Notes: generated by a model from the sequence alone, not told the origin. A DNA stretch of 64,000 bases from Muribaculaceae bacterium (GCA_017621845.1 JAGASI010000008.1:38890-102889), one strand, 5' to 3'; shown: positions 6,133-15,287, counted from the stretch's first letter. Made by a program: numbers and translations.

Positions 6133-8835
6133 TTATTTCAGTTTGGTTTGCGAAAGGATGTAGTTGAATGTGTAGCCACGGTCAACAAGAGTATGTGGGA
6201 TAACGATGTATCGCCAGGGTTTGCCGCCGTTCGCGGTGGTGAACTCGGTGGCACAACGGCAAAATTCTTTTGCGGCATCTGCCTTAGATTGCACATCGGC
6301 ATCGTTCACATTCTTTTCGGCTTTTGTCTCGCACATATAAATAGCATCGGCTGTCTCCACGATGAAGTCTGGCTCATAACGTTTTGCCCCGTTTGCCCAG
6401 TAGATTTTGAATTGATTCGGCACGGGGCGAATCAATTTCAGCACCTCCGCGCTTGTTTCAAGTACCACGGCGAAGTCAAGCTCGGTGGAACTGTCAAAGC
6501 GGTATTTTGCGTAGTAGGATTTCTTGAAGCCTACATACACAAATTTAATGATGTGAGATTTTTGCGATGGCACCGGGTCGTGATAGTCAAGTTCTCCCCA
6601 GTTGTTTACCAAAATGGGCTGGTCGAGTATCTTGGAGAACGGAAGTACCTTGTTGACTTTATACTCTCCCGGCTCAATGCGATAGTGTCGCTTCATCTGC
6701 TTATAGATGTTGTCAGCAATCATTTGACGGTAAGGGTGTACGCGCTCGTTTAGCTCGTCCTCATTTGAAATACCGTTCTTCTCACGAATCGCATCAACAG
6801 CTTGCTCAATTAGTTTATAGAGCAGATCGGAAATTTCATCGTAGTCAATATCGTCCTTGTCAATCAGTTTCACAAGTATCTGCTCGACTGCCGGACGTTT
6901 TGAACTGCCTGATTTTCCCTCAATAATCTCAAAGTCGGTGGTGTCATGCAGACTTTGACGTATGATTTCACGTTGAAGTTCCGCAAGAGTATAACCCTCG
7001 GAGGTATCAAGGTCGAAGTAATCGAAGAAGGCTTTTACCTCTTGTTGTTCAATCACGATACGCGGTATCTCGATAACATTTTTCTTGAAATCCTCAACGA
7101 TAATATTGATAACTTCATCAACCTGTGCTATCTGAATAGCCGCCTCATCTTCTGCAAATAGAGAGTCTTTTACGCTCTCCTTGATAGCTTCAACTGCTTG
7201 CTGACGGATTTGTGCCTTAACTTCTTTCTTCTGAAGGTCAGAGAAAGAAGAAACGCCGGGAGAGGTAATAGTGGCGATTGCCTCCTGAACTGCTTTGCCA
7301 ACCTGCTTTACGACTTTATCGGCTTTCTCACCAATTTGCTGTTTAACTTTGGCAATGCGCTGTTCAATCTTCTGCTGAGTTGTAGTAGGCGTGGTTTCCA
7401 CCTTTGCTCCGTGGTCGCGTTCGTCGGTCTCGTCAAGTTCGATGTACGAAAGTTTTTGAAGCACTGAGTTACCTTTTTGCGCTTCTTCAATTACTTTCTC
7501 GAAGTTGTCGTGAGCAATAACTGTGAGAGTATCGACATCTTTATTGCCTGTGCGCCTCCCGCCGTATGGAAGTCGCAATCCTCGTCCGATTGTCTGCTCA
7601 ATGAGTACGGCAGCTTCGGCTGCTCGAAGCGGAATAATAGTGTAAAGGTTATTTACATCCCACCCCTCTTTAAGCATATTGACGTGGACAACAATTTCAA
7701 TTTCATTGTCAGGTGCTTCAAGCGCGACAAACTGACGTGAAATATCATCGTCTTTTTTGGTAGAGCTGTCAATCTGAAGGACTTTCCCTTTGTAGCGACC
7801 GTGAAAAATGCGGTCGCTCTCCAATAGTTCTTTCACTTCTTTGGCGTGTTCAATATTTTTGCACGCCACAAGGATAAACGGCTTTACAACCGGCTTGCCC
7901 TGCTGACGGGCGTAAAGCTCGATAGCGGCTTTTGTGCGCTCATGGCATACGATACCATCTTCGAGCTTGATAATCTCTATTTCATCAGGCGTAAAATTCG
8001 CCTTGTTGAAATTGCGAGCCTTGGCAATGGCCGGATTCTTCACATATAACCCCTCGTCGAGGGCCTCGGCGAGATTATACTCAAACACGATATTTTTGAA
8101 CGCCTTACCCTTTTCATCAAAAGGTGTGGCGGTCATTTCAAAGCCAAGCACCGGGCGCAGCTCGTTGATTGCTTTCTTCGATGCGTCGGCGTGGTAGCGG
8201 TGGGCTTCATCCATCAACACCACAAGGTCGGGCAGTCCTGCAAGATATGAGAAATACGACTCGCCGAGATATTCTGAGAGGCGGCGCATACGTGGTGCGC
8301 CTTTGCCGCCCTCCTTGCTGTCCTTGTTGAACTTCGAGATATTGAAAATGTTGATTTCAACATCGGAGAACATGTGGCCCGGACGGTCGGTGTAAGTGTC
8401 GCCTGTGACGATATTGGGCGGTGAGGTCACAAACTCGCTTATCCCCTTGAACACATACTTTTCATAAGTTGAATCGCCGAAGTCGCGAATCAACTTCTCG
8501 TAGAGAGTCAAGTTGGGCGCAAGTATGAAGAAATGCTTGATGCCTTTCTTCAAGTATAGGTAAGCGATTATAGCACCCATGAGGCGAGTCTTTCCGATGC
8601 CGGTGGCAATCGAGAAAGCGAGAGAGGGAAAGTCGCGGTCAAACTTTTTGACCGACGGCACAATAGCCTTGACCTTGGCAAGCTCGGCGGCGATAAACAT
8701 TTCAAGTTTATCGGGGTCGGTCGACGGTTTAGCGAGCGAGAGCGAGTCAGTGAGCCGTGCGGTCAGTTCAAGTGCTTTCGCGAGCGGAGTGCGCAGCGAG
8801 AGTCGCTGACGTATGTTGTTGACGATTGAATCCAT
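6133..8835 (-). CDS. res: Type III restriction endonuclease subunit Res
   Basis: ATP-dependent translocase and nuclease subunit of a type III restriction-modification complex; it cuts unmodified DNA with Mod. The Walker A motif SIATGIGKTRLMGAI lies near residues 75-89 and the DEAH box VVLMDEAHRYHA near 205-216. Later helicase motifs include VNMLKEGWDV and EQTIGRGLRLPYGG near 380-425. The far C-terminus carries a PD-(D/E)xK nuclease core (EPDFIVET...CETKAEK, near 838-862). At 900 residues it is full length. A lysine/glutamate-rich helical region lies between helicase and nuclease parts. Starts 2 bases after the mod stop, so both subunits are coupled. Confidence 0.93.
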   Translation of the reverse strand: MDSIVNNIRQRLSLRTPLAKALELTARLTDSLSLAKPSTDPDKLEMFIAAELAKVKAIVPSVKKFDRDFPSLAFSIATGIGKTRLMGAIIAYLYLKKGIKHFFILAPNLTLYEKLIRDFGDSTYEKYVFKGISEFVTSPPNIVTGDTYTDRPGHMFSDVEINIFNISKFNKDSKEGGKGAPRMRRLSEYLGESYFSYLAGLPDLVVLMDEAHRYHADASKKAINELRPVLGFEMTATPFDEKGKAFKNIVFEYNLAEALDEGLYVKNPAIAKARNFNKANFTPDEIEIIKLEDGIVCHERTKAAIELYARQQGKPVVKPFILVACKNIEHAKEVKELLESDRIFHGRYKGKVLQIDSSTKKDDDISRQFVALEAPDNEIEIVVHVNMLKEGWDVNNLYTIIPLRAAEAAVLIEQTIGRGLRLPYGGRRTGNKDVDTLTVIAHDNFEKVIEEAQKGNSVLQKLSYIELDETDERDHGAKVETTPTTTQQKIEQRIAKVKQQIGEKADKVVKQVGKAVQEAIATITSPGVSSFSDLQKKEVKAQIRQQAVEAIKESVKDSLFAEDEAAIQIAQVDEVINIIVEDFKKNVIEIPRIVIEQQEVKAFFDYFDLDTSEGYTLAELQREIIRQSLHDTTDFEIIEGKSGSSKRPAVEQILVKLIDKDDIDYDEISDLLYKLIEQAVDAIREKNGISNEDELNERVHPYRQMIADNIYKQMKRHYRIEPGEYKVNKVLPFSKILDQPILVNNWGELDYHDPVPSQKSHIIKFVYVGFKKSYYAKYRFDSSTELDFAVVLETSAEVLKLIRPVPNQFKIYWANGAKRYEPDFIVETADAIYMCETKAEKNVNDADVQSKADAAKEFCRCATEFTTANGGKPWRYIVIPHTLVDRGYTFNYILSQTKLK

Positions 8836-8837
8836 GG

Positions 8838-10706
8838 CTATTCGTCAAAAGGTAACTCTTGTTGATGATTTTTGTCCGACTCAGAAACATACTCATTTCC
8901 CGGGTCGAGGTCTTCCCACTCCTCATCTTCAATGTCGGGTACAGACACGATATTGAGCGAGTAATCGTCCTTGTCAAACTCCATGCACGTTTCAAGAAGC
9001 ACCTTGGGTATTTTCTTGATTGTGATGTTTGAGAAACGGTTTCGGCATTCAGGCTGAAACTTGGGGCAACAGATGAGTAGCGACTCGTTTTCGCCCATTT
9101 GCTCGTGGATGGTTTCGAGGGCTTCTGAGGTCAGAAGTTGGGTGGTGGTGAAGATGAAATCCTGCTCCGAGCTGCGCCCCTGCTTCCAATAGAGTTCTGC
9201 GTCCGGCTCGTAGGTGAATCCTTGGTGCTTCGCCATAGCAGCGGCGAGCATATCGGCATTGTAATCCTTGTTGATAACAAGGTTGCCGTGCTTGTCGTGG
9301 TTAAGAAGGCTCGGTGCAAGTTCATAAAACTTAAAGCCACCGCCACCTTTCCAATCCACATCAGAAGTTATGCCACCGTTATCCTTACCTTGTATCACTT
9401 TTTTTAGGCGAGGTATACAGTGTGAAAATGCATGGTCGCCAAGCTCTACACCAATCCAACGGCGATTCATCTTGTGAGCTGTTGCGGCAGTCGTGCCGCT
9501 ACCAAGAAAACTATCTAAGACTAAATCACCCTCAGATGTAATCATCGAAAGAATTTGTGCGATAAGTTTTTCAGGTTTCTTGCCTTGTGGAAATTCCACG
9601 CTTCCCTCTTTAGTGAGGTTTTTCATCCATGCGTTCATGTCCCAATATGTACCTTGGAGGTCTTTTTTGAAAAGCTCTCCGTCAATTACTTCGGACGTAT
9701 CACGCAACCACACGAACAATCTACATTTGTCTCCTTTGTAAAATTGCTCATACAGCTTCCCTTTATTTCTACCTGTCTTGGGTACGTATTCAATTGAGAG
9801 TAAATCCTCATTGATACCTTGTTCTTCTCGATATTCTATGATGCGAGTGCGTATAGAAGATTGTGCGTTAGTGGTTTGGAATACATTAACGCCATACTTT
9901 TTATATGCGGCTTTAACGGTTATTCCATCTCGTTCAGCAATCTGATTTATTGAGAGCATGACTGGATTCCGACGAATATAAACTTTTATCTCATTGCCAT
10001 CTCCATCAACGGTAGAGCCGATATATTCTTTAGTACCCGGGTCAACAAGAACAGATGTATACTTCCAACTCTTACCCTCATCTTTATATTGCTGAATGAG
10101 GTCGGACATCTCTGTATATGAGTAAGGGCCATTAAACAACGGCATATTATCATAATTCTTTGCGTATATTAGGATATATTCGCAATTCTTTTTTAAGCGC
10201 TTGTCTTCACCGCCTCCTGAAGCTCCTGCAATGTTCTTCATATTGACAGAAACCATATTAACGAAATTTTTACGTCCAAAAACTTCATCACATAGAACTT
10301 TGAGATAGGCCTGTTCTTCATCGCTTATCTGAATAAAGATAACACCATCTTTAGTAAGAAGTTTACGTAACAGTTGTAACCTCGGACGCATAAGACCAAG
10401 CCAAACACTATGCTCTACTAAATCGTCATAGTATTCGTTTGTTGCATCAACATTGTATGGTGGGTCGATATAGATACACTTTACAGCACCTGTGAAGTTT
10501 TGTTCAAGCGCACGTAGTGCAAGAAGATTGTCGCCGTGGATAAGCATATTGCCCGGCCATGGTTTCCCATTTGGCAGAGTGCCGGTTTCGACCTCGCCAA
10601 AACTATATTGAGGAGAGTCAAGGAAGATGCGAGGCTCCAGCGGTGCCGGGTCTTCCTCCTTGCCAATCCAAGTAAGTTCCAGTTTATTTAGTTTGTTCTG
10701 TGCCAT
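8838..10706 (-). CDS. mod: Type III DNA methyltransferase subunit Mod
   Basis: N6-adenine methyltransferase that sets the recognition sequence of the type III system and protects host DNA. Catalytic motif IV is CIYIDPPYNVDATNEYYDD near residues 98-116 and the AdoMet motif I is LDSFLGSGTTAATAHKM near 398-414, the order of a beta-class enzyme. The variable region between them (about 190-340) would be the target recognition domain. The C-terminus is acidic (EDEEWEDLDP...). No simple repeat tract suggesting phase variation is seen near the 5' end. Begins 4 bases after the 192-residue gene and ends 2 bases before res. Confidence 0.93.
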   Translation of the reverse strand: MAQNKLNKLELTWIGKEEDPAPLEPRIFLDSPQYSFGEVETGTLPNGKPWPGNMLIHGDNLLALRALEQNFTGAVKCIYIDPPYNVDATNEYYDDLVEHSVWLGLMRPRLQLLRKLLTKDGVIFIQISDEEQAYLKVLCDEVFGRKNFVNMVSVNMKNIAGASGGGEDKRLKKNCEYILIYAKNYDNMPLFNGPYSYTEMSDLIQQYKDEGKSWKYTSVLVDPGTKEYIGSTVDGDGNEIKVYIRRNPVMLSINQIAERDGITVKAAYKKYGVNVFQTTNAQSSIRTRIIEYREEQGINEDLLSIEYVPKTGRNKGKLYEQFYKGDKCRLFVWLRDTSEVIDGELFKKDLQGTYWDMNAWMKNLTKEGSVEFPQGKKPEKLIAQILSMITSEGDLVLDSFLGSGTTAATAHKMNRRWIGVELGDHAFSHCIPRLKKVIQGKDNGGITSDVDWKGGGGFKFYELAPSLLNHDKHGNLVINKDYNADMLAAAMAKHQGFTYEPDAELYWKQGRSSEQDFIFTTTQLLTSEALETIHEQMGENESLLICCPKFQPECRNRFSNITIKKIPKVLLETCMEFDKDDYSLNIVSVPDIEDEEWEDLDPGNEYVSESDKNHQQELPFDE

Positions 10707-10710
10707 TTTA

Positions 10711-11289
10711 TTATTTCATTAGAAATGAAGTTATAACATTTGCCCCAATACTAACGCCAAAACTCTCTAATAGATTTAACAATTGAGTTCGTTTAGTGCT
10801 TTTGGGCAGCTGAGATTTAATAATTTCAGCGATTTGTTCAATTTGAGACTCTGAAAATTCTTCTTCTAAGTGTTTCATCGTAAACTCAAAACTTTGGGTT
10901 TGCGTCTGAGTTTGCGTTTGAGTCTGATTGTTTACTAAATTTACCAATGATGAGTCAGATGCATTTTTATATTCACATATAGAAGGGTAATTTTTAATGG
11001 CTTCGAGTTGGCCAACCAACATTTTGAGATCTGGGTTTAACATTTCCCCAATTTTAATTTTTTGGAAGTTATAATATGCAATGTCATTTGGGTAATATAC
11101 TCCTAGAAAACGAATGCACTTTTGAATCCAAGTGGTTAAACCTGTTAGATTATTAACTGTCACACTTGGAGAAAATTCCACTAAACATCCATTTTGGTAG
11201 CCGATATGTTGAGGAATTCTCGTTATAACATAACTTTTAGCTTCATCAATTAAACTATTGAGGAGATCTTCTTTATTAACGTCACTCAT
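10711..11289 (-). CDS. Unknown 192-residue protein of the type III operon, with a TQ-repeat linker
   Basis: Not recognised. Residues 1-110 form a mixed domain (MSDVNKEDLLNSLIDEAK..., several aromatic residues). A linker of six Thr-Gln pairs (NNQTQTQTQTQTQS, about 119-133) joins it to a C-terminal part with a charged amphipathic helix (EEEFSESQIEQIAEIIKSQL) and a hydrophobic Gly-containing tail (LESFGVSIGANVITSFLMK). Q-rich linkers before such tails occur, as I recall, in small abortive-infection-type proteins (AbiTii-like); that is a resemblance only. Its ATG overlaps a TAA stop (11289-11291) that ends a duplicate of the helicase C-terminus, so it was probably the helicase's original downstream partner. 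Confidence 0.8.
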   Translation of the reverse strand: MSDVNKEDLLNSLIDEAKSYVITRIPQHIGYQNGCLVEFSPSVTVNNLTGLTTWIQKCIRFLGVYYPNDIAYYNFQKIKIGEMLNPDLKMLVGQLEAIKNYPSICEYKNASDSSLVNLVNNQTQTQTQTQTQSFEFTMKHLEEEFSESQIEQIAEIIKSQLPKSTKRTQLLNLLESFGVSIGANVITSFLMK

Positions 11290-11339
11290 TACACAATTTT
11301 CCAGTGAAAGGTTATTAACTTGGATTGCTCAATCTTTTG
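11289..11339 (-). repeat. Orphan copy of the helicase 3' end, downstream of dinD
   Basis: Bases 11300-11339 match 12195-12234 with one mismatch (11304 versus 12199) over 40 bases. Read on the minus strand it encodes QKIEQSKLITFHWKIV and a stop (11289-11291) that overlaps the ATG of the 192-residue gene. It has no start of its own; it is a left-over helicase tail. Confidence 0.9.
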
Positions 11340-11347
11340 TGAGAATT

Positions 11348-12178
11348 TCACTTTTTCTTCTTGGGTATGATTTTCTTTTCGTCGGCTTTGAGACGGCGTT
11401 CCACCTTCTTGATGTCTTCGGCTGGAGGGAGTGATTCCGGACGGATACCACGCTCGAGAAGCATATCGCGGACGGCGGAGTTGTTGTCTATGTGTTCACG
11501 TTCAATGCTTAGCTGCCCACGAAGGTCTTTCTGTTGAACATTGACAGAAGTCATTTCAGCTGCAAAGTCTTTGGCTTTGATTGCGAGAGTGGAGAGAAAA
11601 TCAGCAAGAGGGCGCTTTTCGGGTGCTCCCACTCTGCGTTTCATCATTGCCGTGTTTAGTCCGAATAGAGCTTGGTCTCCTTTGGTGCGTATGATTGCAA
11701 AGCCCTTGGAGTCAACGCCACGTTCATATAGGATGCCTGAAAGATGATGCTCGGTGTCGGCAAGTTTAGCACGCGCCTGGACTCTCTCATAATCGAGAAG
11801 TCGCTGATGCACAAGTTCTGCACGGCGAGTCTGAACAGCAAAATAATTCTGTGCGAATGCGATTTCCGGCTTGCGTGGGTCACCATTTTGCGCAACAAGG
11901 TAGCAAGCATATCGTGTAAGCATCACATCATCTATCTGTCGCTCAGCCCCTGAACCTACTACAACCATTTTCCCGACGTCGGCAAAATGGTCGGTGTTTA
12001 ATTCACCGGCATTTTCGCATGATTCCTTTGCTCTGACAAGTACATCTTTGAACCTATCCCATTTGGCGTAACCTAATAAGGGATAGAGTTCTCTCGCACT
12101 CCAGCACTCCACGCCTTCATATTCTATGGCAATGGATTCAAAACTCTCAAACAGACTCTTTATTTCTTCAGCTTTCAT
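11348..12178 (-). CDS. dinD: DNA damage-inducible protein D
   Basis: DinD family; E. coli DinD is an SOS gene whose product takes apart RecA filaments on single-stranded DNA. The start MKAEEIKSLFESFESIAIE followed by CWSARELYPLLGYAKWDRF matches the Bro-N-like N-terminal domain; then FADVGKMV and the conserved DDVMLTRYACYLVAQNGDPRK near residues 80-100. It ends in a basic KKKK. The frame extends to 12199 but that codon is TTG; ATG at 12178 is 5 bases after the helicase stop and gives the family length (276 residues). It lies between two copies of the helicase 3' end and looks like a later passenger in the restriction operon. Confidence 0.9.
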   Translation of the reverse strand: MKAEEIKSLFESFESIAIEYEGVECWSARELYPLLGYAKWDRFKDVLVRAKESCENAGELNTDHFADVGKMVVVGSGAERQIDDVMLTRYACYLVAQNGDPRKPEIAFAQNYFAVQTRRAELVHQRLLDYERVQARAKLADTEHHLSGILYERGVDSKGFAIIRTKGDQALFGLNTAMMKRRVGAPEKRPLADFLSTLAIKAKDFAAEMTSVNVQQKDLRGQLSIEREHIDNNSAVRDMLLERGIRPESLPPAEDIKKVERRLKADEKKIIPKKKK

Positions 12179-12183
12179 AAGCG

Positions 12184-15099
12184 TTAAATGATATTCCAAT
12201 GAAAGGTTATTAACTTGGATTGCTCAATCTTTTGGGCGAGCATGGCTTCGACCTTGGCGAGCAAGGTTTCCTTGCGAGCATCCACTTCGTCCTGTGCTTG
12301 ATATAGATTGAGGCGTTTTTCACTGCGCTTCTTTTCAAGGTCTTTTATAAGACGTTGGAGGCGCACTTTTTCTTCGAGGCGAGAGGTTTTTTTGCTCTCG
12401 CTTTTGCGGAGTTTGATTTCAGCGTCAAGGTCGCGAAGCTCTTTCTCCAGTCCGGCCTTGACATCCTCGGCCCAGTTGTCGAGCTTTTCCATTTCTTCCT
12501 CGAAGAAATTGTTGTTGCGCTCGGCATTAGCAGTTGTAATATCCGCACGTTGGGCGGTAATTTGGTCAGCAAGCAAAGCAGCCGTTTCTGAGGGAAGTTC
12601 GGTAGCTATAGGTTTAGAGCCTACACTCGGCAACTGCAAAATCTTCTCGGCAATATCGGCATAAACCTGTTTCCTGGCATCAGTAACGCAAGCGTAGAGA
12701 AAGAAATCTTCACGCTCGAAAGAGTCGATGGTGAGTTTATCAACCGTCAGCCATCCCGACTTGCCGACGAGCTGCTTTATGAGGGCTACATTGCTTCCAT
12801 AATTGGAATAGTCGAGTGTAATTTCCAACATCTCATCCTCGACGTTCATCAGCGAGTCGAGCATGGATTGAGCGAGGAATGAACCACGACGGAAAGCAAT
12901 AGCATCTTCCGGAAGCGGTTTCCGCTTATCCTTTGCAGGTATCAGAATATGCTTACCGTAAATACGAGTGTCTTTAGTAGGCAAAGCCGGATAACATTCT
13001 CGGCGATCTATGACAAAAGAACGTTCAGTCTCGTTAAAATCGGTGTATTCGCCAAAGGCATATTTGGCGAGATTCCAAAGCACGGTTTCGTAGCGGTCGA
13101 GATTGCCCTGTGCTTCTTCGAGATCGCTACGCAGTTTCTCTTTAACCGACTCGTCAAAGTTCTCTAAAAGCGTGGAGCGGGCTTTCAGCATCTTATCGGA
13201 AATCTGCTCTTGCAGTTCCTCTTGCAGAGCGTCGAAAGCATCCTTTATCTCTTTTGGTGTGCGACATTGCTGATAAATGAGCGCGATGCGCTTCTCGAAG
13301 TCAACACCGTTGCCGATAGCACCGAGTACTTCGTCGGACGCGCCAAACACACCGTTGAACAACTGGAATTTTTGGTCGAGCAATTCGTAAACGCGTACAT
13401 CGGCAGCGTTCTGTTTATTAAGGAAGTTGATAACAACGACATCGAATTGCTGACCGTAACGGTGGCAACGTCCAATGCGCTGCTCAATTCGTTGCGGGTT
13501 CCACGGCATATCATAGTTGACTACAAGAGAGCAGAATTGAAGATTGATACCCTCAGCGGCTGCTTCGGTTGCAATCATAATGGTAGCTTCGTCTCGGAAG
13601 TAGTCAACGAGGGCTGCCCGCTTGTCAGCGGTGGCAGACCCTGTAATCTTTGATGTACCTTTATGCTTTTCTTTCCAAGCCTTGTAAATAGCTGTGGACT
13701 GTTTGTCGGAATTAGAACCATTGAAAAGTAGCACTTGCCCTTTGTACCCTCGCTTTTCGAGGAGTTCAAAGAGGAAGTCCTGTGTGCGGCGGCTCTCGGT
13801 AAAGATTAACGCTTTCTTGGGTGCTCCCAATTCATCGAGTTGGGCGAACCCTTGATTAAGCCCCTCGAAAAGCTGTTCGGCTTTTGAGTTCCGCTTAATC
13901 TTGAAGGCGAGATTGCGAAACTTTTCAAGGTCGGCTATCTCTTTCTTGATACATTCTATATCATGGGGAGAGAGGATTTCTTCTTCCTCCGATTCCTCCT
14001 CATCTTCTTCATCGTCAAGCCACTCGTCTGTTTCGCTCTCATAATCCTCATAGTCAGCGGAGAACAGATTATCTTCCGACTCAATACCTTGGCGTTTGAG
14101 TTTGTCATCCAACTTGGCAATCAAGGAGCAAAGTGTTCCGTAGATAGCATGAGTTGACGATGCAAGGAGTTTTCGGAGTATAAGCGTCATGAGCTGACGC
14201 TGACTGTTCGGTAACGCATAGAGTCGTGGGCGTTGCAGATACTCCGAAACAAGGTCATAGAGTTCTTGCTCCATCTTTGTAGGGAAAAACTCTTGGAGTA
14301 TGGCTATTCGCTTGGTATAGCGCACATACTCCAACACCTGCCGTCGCAGAGTACGCTTGCAGAGCGGAGCGAGCCGCCGGCGCAGGTTTTGATAATCCGT
14401 TTCGTCGAGATTGCGGTTATACTGCATCTTGAAACTTTTGAGGTCACCGAAAGCATAATCATCTATGATTGTGGTCAGACCGTAAAGTTCAAGTATGGAG
14501 TTTTGAAGCGGAGTGGCCGTAAGAAGTATTTTCTTACGGTCAGCGAGCGCGTTCTTAATGACGTTGGAAATTTTGTTGGTTGGCTTATAGACATTTCGGA
14601 GGCGGTGAGCTTCGTCAATAACCACCAAATTCCACGGAGTCTGTTTGAGATATGGAGCTTTAGTCTTTGCGAACTGATATGAGCAAATGACTATTTCCTC
14701 GCAGTTGAACGGATTGAGATTGCCCTGCTCGATATATCCGTTAAACGTCTTAGATTCGAGTATGCGAGAAGGGAGATAAAACTTCTCCTGTAATTCCGTC
14801 GCCCACTGCTTGCGTAGGTTCGCCGGAGCAATGATAAGCAGGTGGCGGCGATGTTCAGCCCAAAACTGCGAAAGAATAATACCGGCCTCAATCGTTTTGC
14901 CGAGTCCAACTTCGTCGGCAAGTATCGCGCCTTTCGATAGCGGAGACTTGAAGGCAAAAAGCGCAGCATCGATCTGATGGGGCGTTAAGTCAACCTGCGC
15001 ATCCTGTAAGGACGCGGTAAGCTTACCGAGATTGTCAGAAGGCAAACTCCGTGTAAGCCAATGAGCGAAATATTTTGCTTGCGGTGCGCTTAACGTCAT
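12184..15099 (-). CDS. SNF2-type DEAD/DEAH helicase of the type III operon
   Basis: A 971-residue superfamily 2 translocase of the SNF2/RapA type, with DISARM DrmD as a comparable defence helicase. Walker A is ILADEVGLGKTIEAGII near residues 58-74, the DEAH box NLVVIDEAHRLRN near 158-170, and motif VI QRIGRCHRYGQ near 545-555. A strongly acidic insert (ESETDEWLDDEEDEEESEEEE, about 353-373) sits before the second helicase domain. The last 130 residues are a charged coiled coil. It is the first gene after the promoter at 15257-15287, so it leads the operon. Its final 13 codons are duplicated beyond dinD at 11300-11339. Function in restriction is inferred from operon position. Confidence 0.88.
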   Translation of the reverse strand: MTLSAPQAKYFAHWLTRSLPSDNLGKLTASLQDAQVDLTPHQIDAALFAFKSPLSKGAILADEVGLGKTIEAGIILSQFWAEHRRHLLIIAPANLRKQWATELQEKFYLPSRILESKTFNGYIEQGNLNPFNCEEIVICSYQFAKTKAPYLKQTPWNLVVIDEAHRLRNVYKPTNKISNVIKNALADRKKILLTATPLQNSILELYGLTTIIDDYAFGDLKSFKMQYNRNLDETDYQNLRRRLAPLCKRTLRRQVLEYVRYTKRIAILQEFFPTKMEQELYDLVSEYLQRPRLYALPNSQRQLMTLILRKLLASSTHAIYGTLCSLIAKLDDKLKRQGIESEDNLFSADYEDYESETDEWLDDEEDEEESEEEEILSPHDIECIKKEIADLEKFRNLAFKIKRNSKAEQLFEGLNQGFAQLDELGAPKKALIFTESRRTQDFLFELLEKRGYKGQVLLFNGSNSDKQSTAIYKAWKEKHKGTSKITGSATADKRAALVDYFRDEATIMIATEAAAEGINLQFCSLVVNYDMPWNPQRIEQRIGRCHRYGQQFDVVVINFLNKQNAADVRVYELLDQKFQLFNGVFGASDEVLGAIGNGVDFEKRIALIYQQCRTPKEIKDAFDALQEELQEQISDKMLKARSTLLENFDESVKEKLRSDLEEAQGNLDRYETVLWNLAKYAFGEYTDFNETERSFVIDRRECYPALPTKDTRIYGKHILIPAKDKRKPLPEDAIAFRRGSFLAQSMLDSLMNVEDEMLEITLDYSNYGSNVALIKQLVGKSGWLTVDKLTIDSFEREDFFLYACVTDARKQVYADIAEKILQLPSVGSKPIATELPSETAALLADQITAQRADITTANAERNNNFFEEEMEKLDNWAEDVKAGLEKELRDLDAEIKLRKSESKKTSRLEEKVRLQRLIKDLEKKRSEKRLNLYQAQDEVDARKETLLAKVEAMLAQKIEQSKLITFHWNII
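12195..12234. repeat. Helicase 3' end repeat, in-gene copy
   Basis: The 40 bases coding for the last part of the helicase, matching 11300-11339 with a single difference. The pair encloses dinD. Confidence 0.9.
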
Positions 15100-15256
15100 G
15101 CAAATTTTGAATTAAAAACTAAAAAACTCCCTTACAATATCTGAAAGCCGACAAATGCCAGTAACGACTACACAGGAGCTTATCATAGAGTTTCGGCTTG
15201 CGCCGTATATAAATTTTAGTTGGTCATTCTCAGATAGACGTTACTATTCCTAATTA
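15100..15256 (-). other. Leader of the defence operon
   Basis: About 150 bases between the predicted start site near 15250 and the helicase ATG at 15099. No gene is seen. A/T-rich at the end near the ATG. No convincing operator or riboswitch fold was recognised by eye. Confidence 0.4.
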
Positions 15257-15287
15257 CAAAGGTATACAAAATCTTTGATAGGACAAT
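15257..15287 (-). promoter_or_regulatory. Promoter of the helicase-dinD-mod-res operon
   Basis: Minus strand: perfect -7 box TACCTTTG (15257-15264) and ATTG (15284-15287, one base from TTTG) spaced 19 bases, the Bacteroidota pattern. No other comparable promoter was noticed before the res stop. Confidence 0.6.

Noticed and set aside
8838..10706. Phase-variable mod gene
   Set aside because: No long simple repeat tract was seen in the gene or near its start.
12178..12199. Upstream start for dinD inside the helicase end
   Set aside because: The codon at 12199 is TTG, and the extra residues do not fit the DinD family; ATG 12178 follows the helicase stop by 5 bases.
13963..14157. Plus-strand frames inside the helicase gene
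   Set aside because: They mirror the acidic insert of the helicase on the opposite strand and have no promoter or family resemblance.
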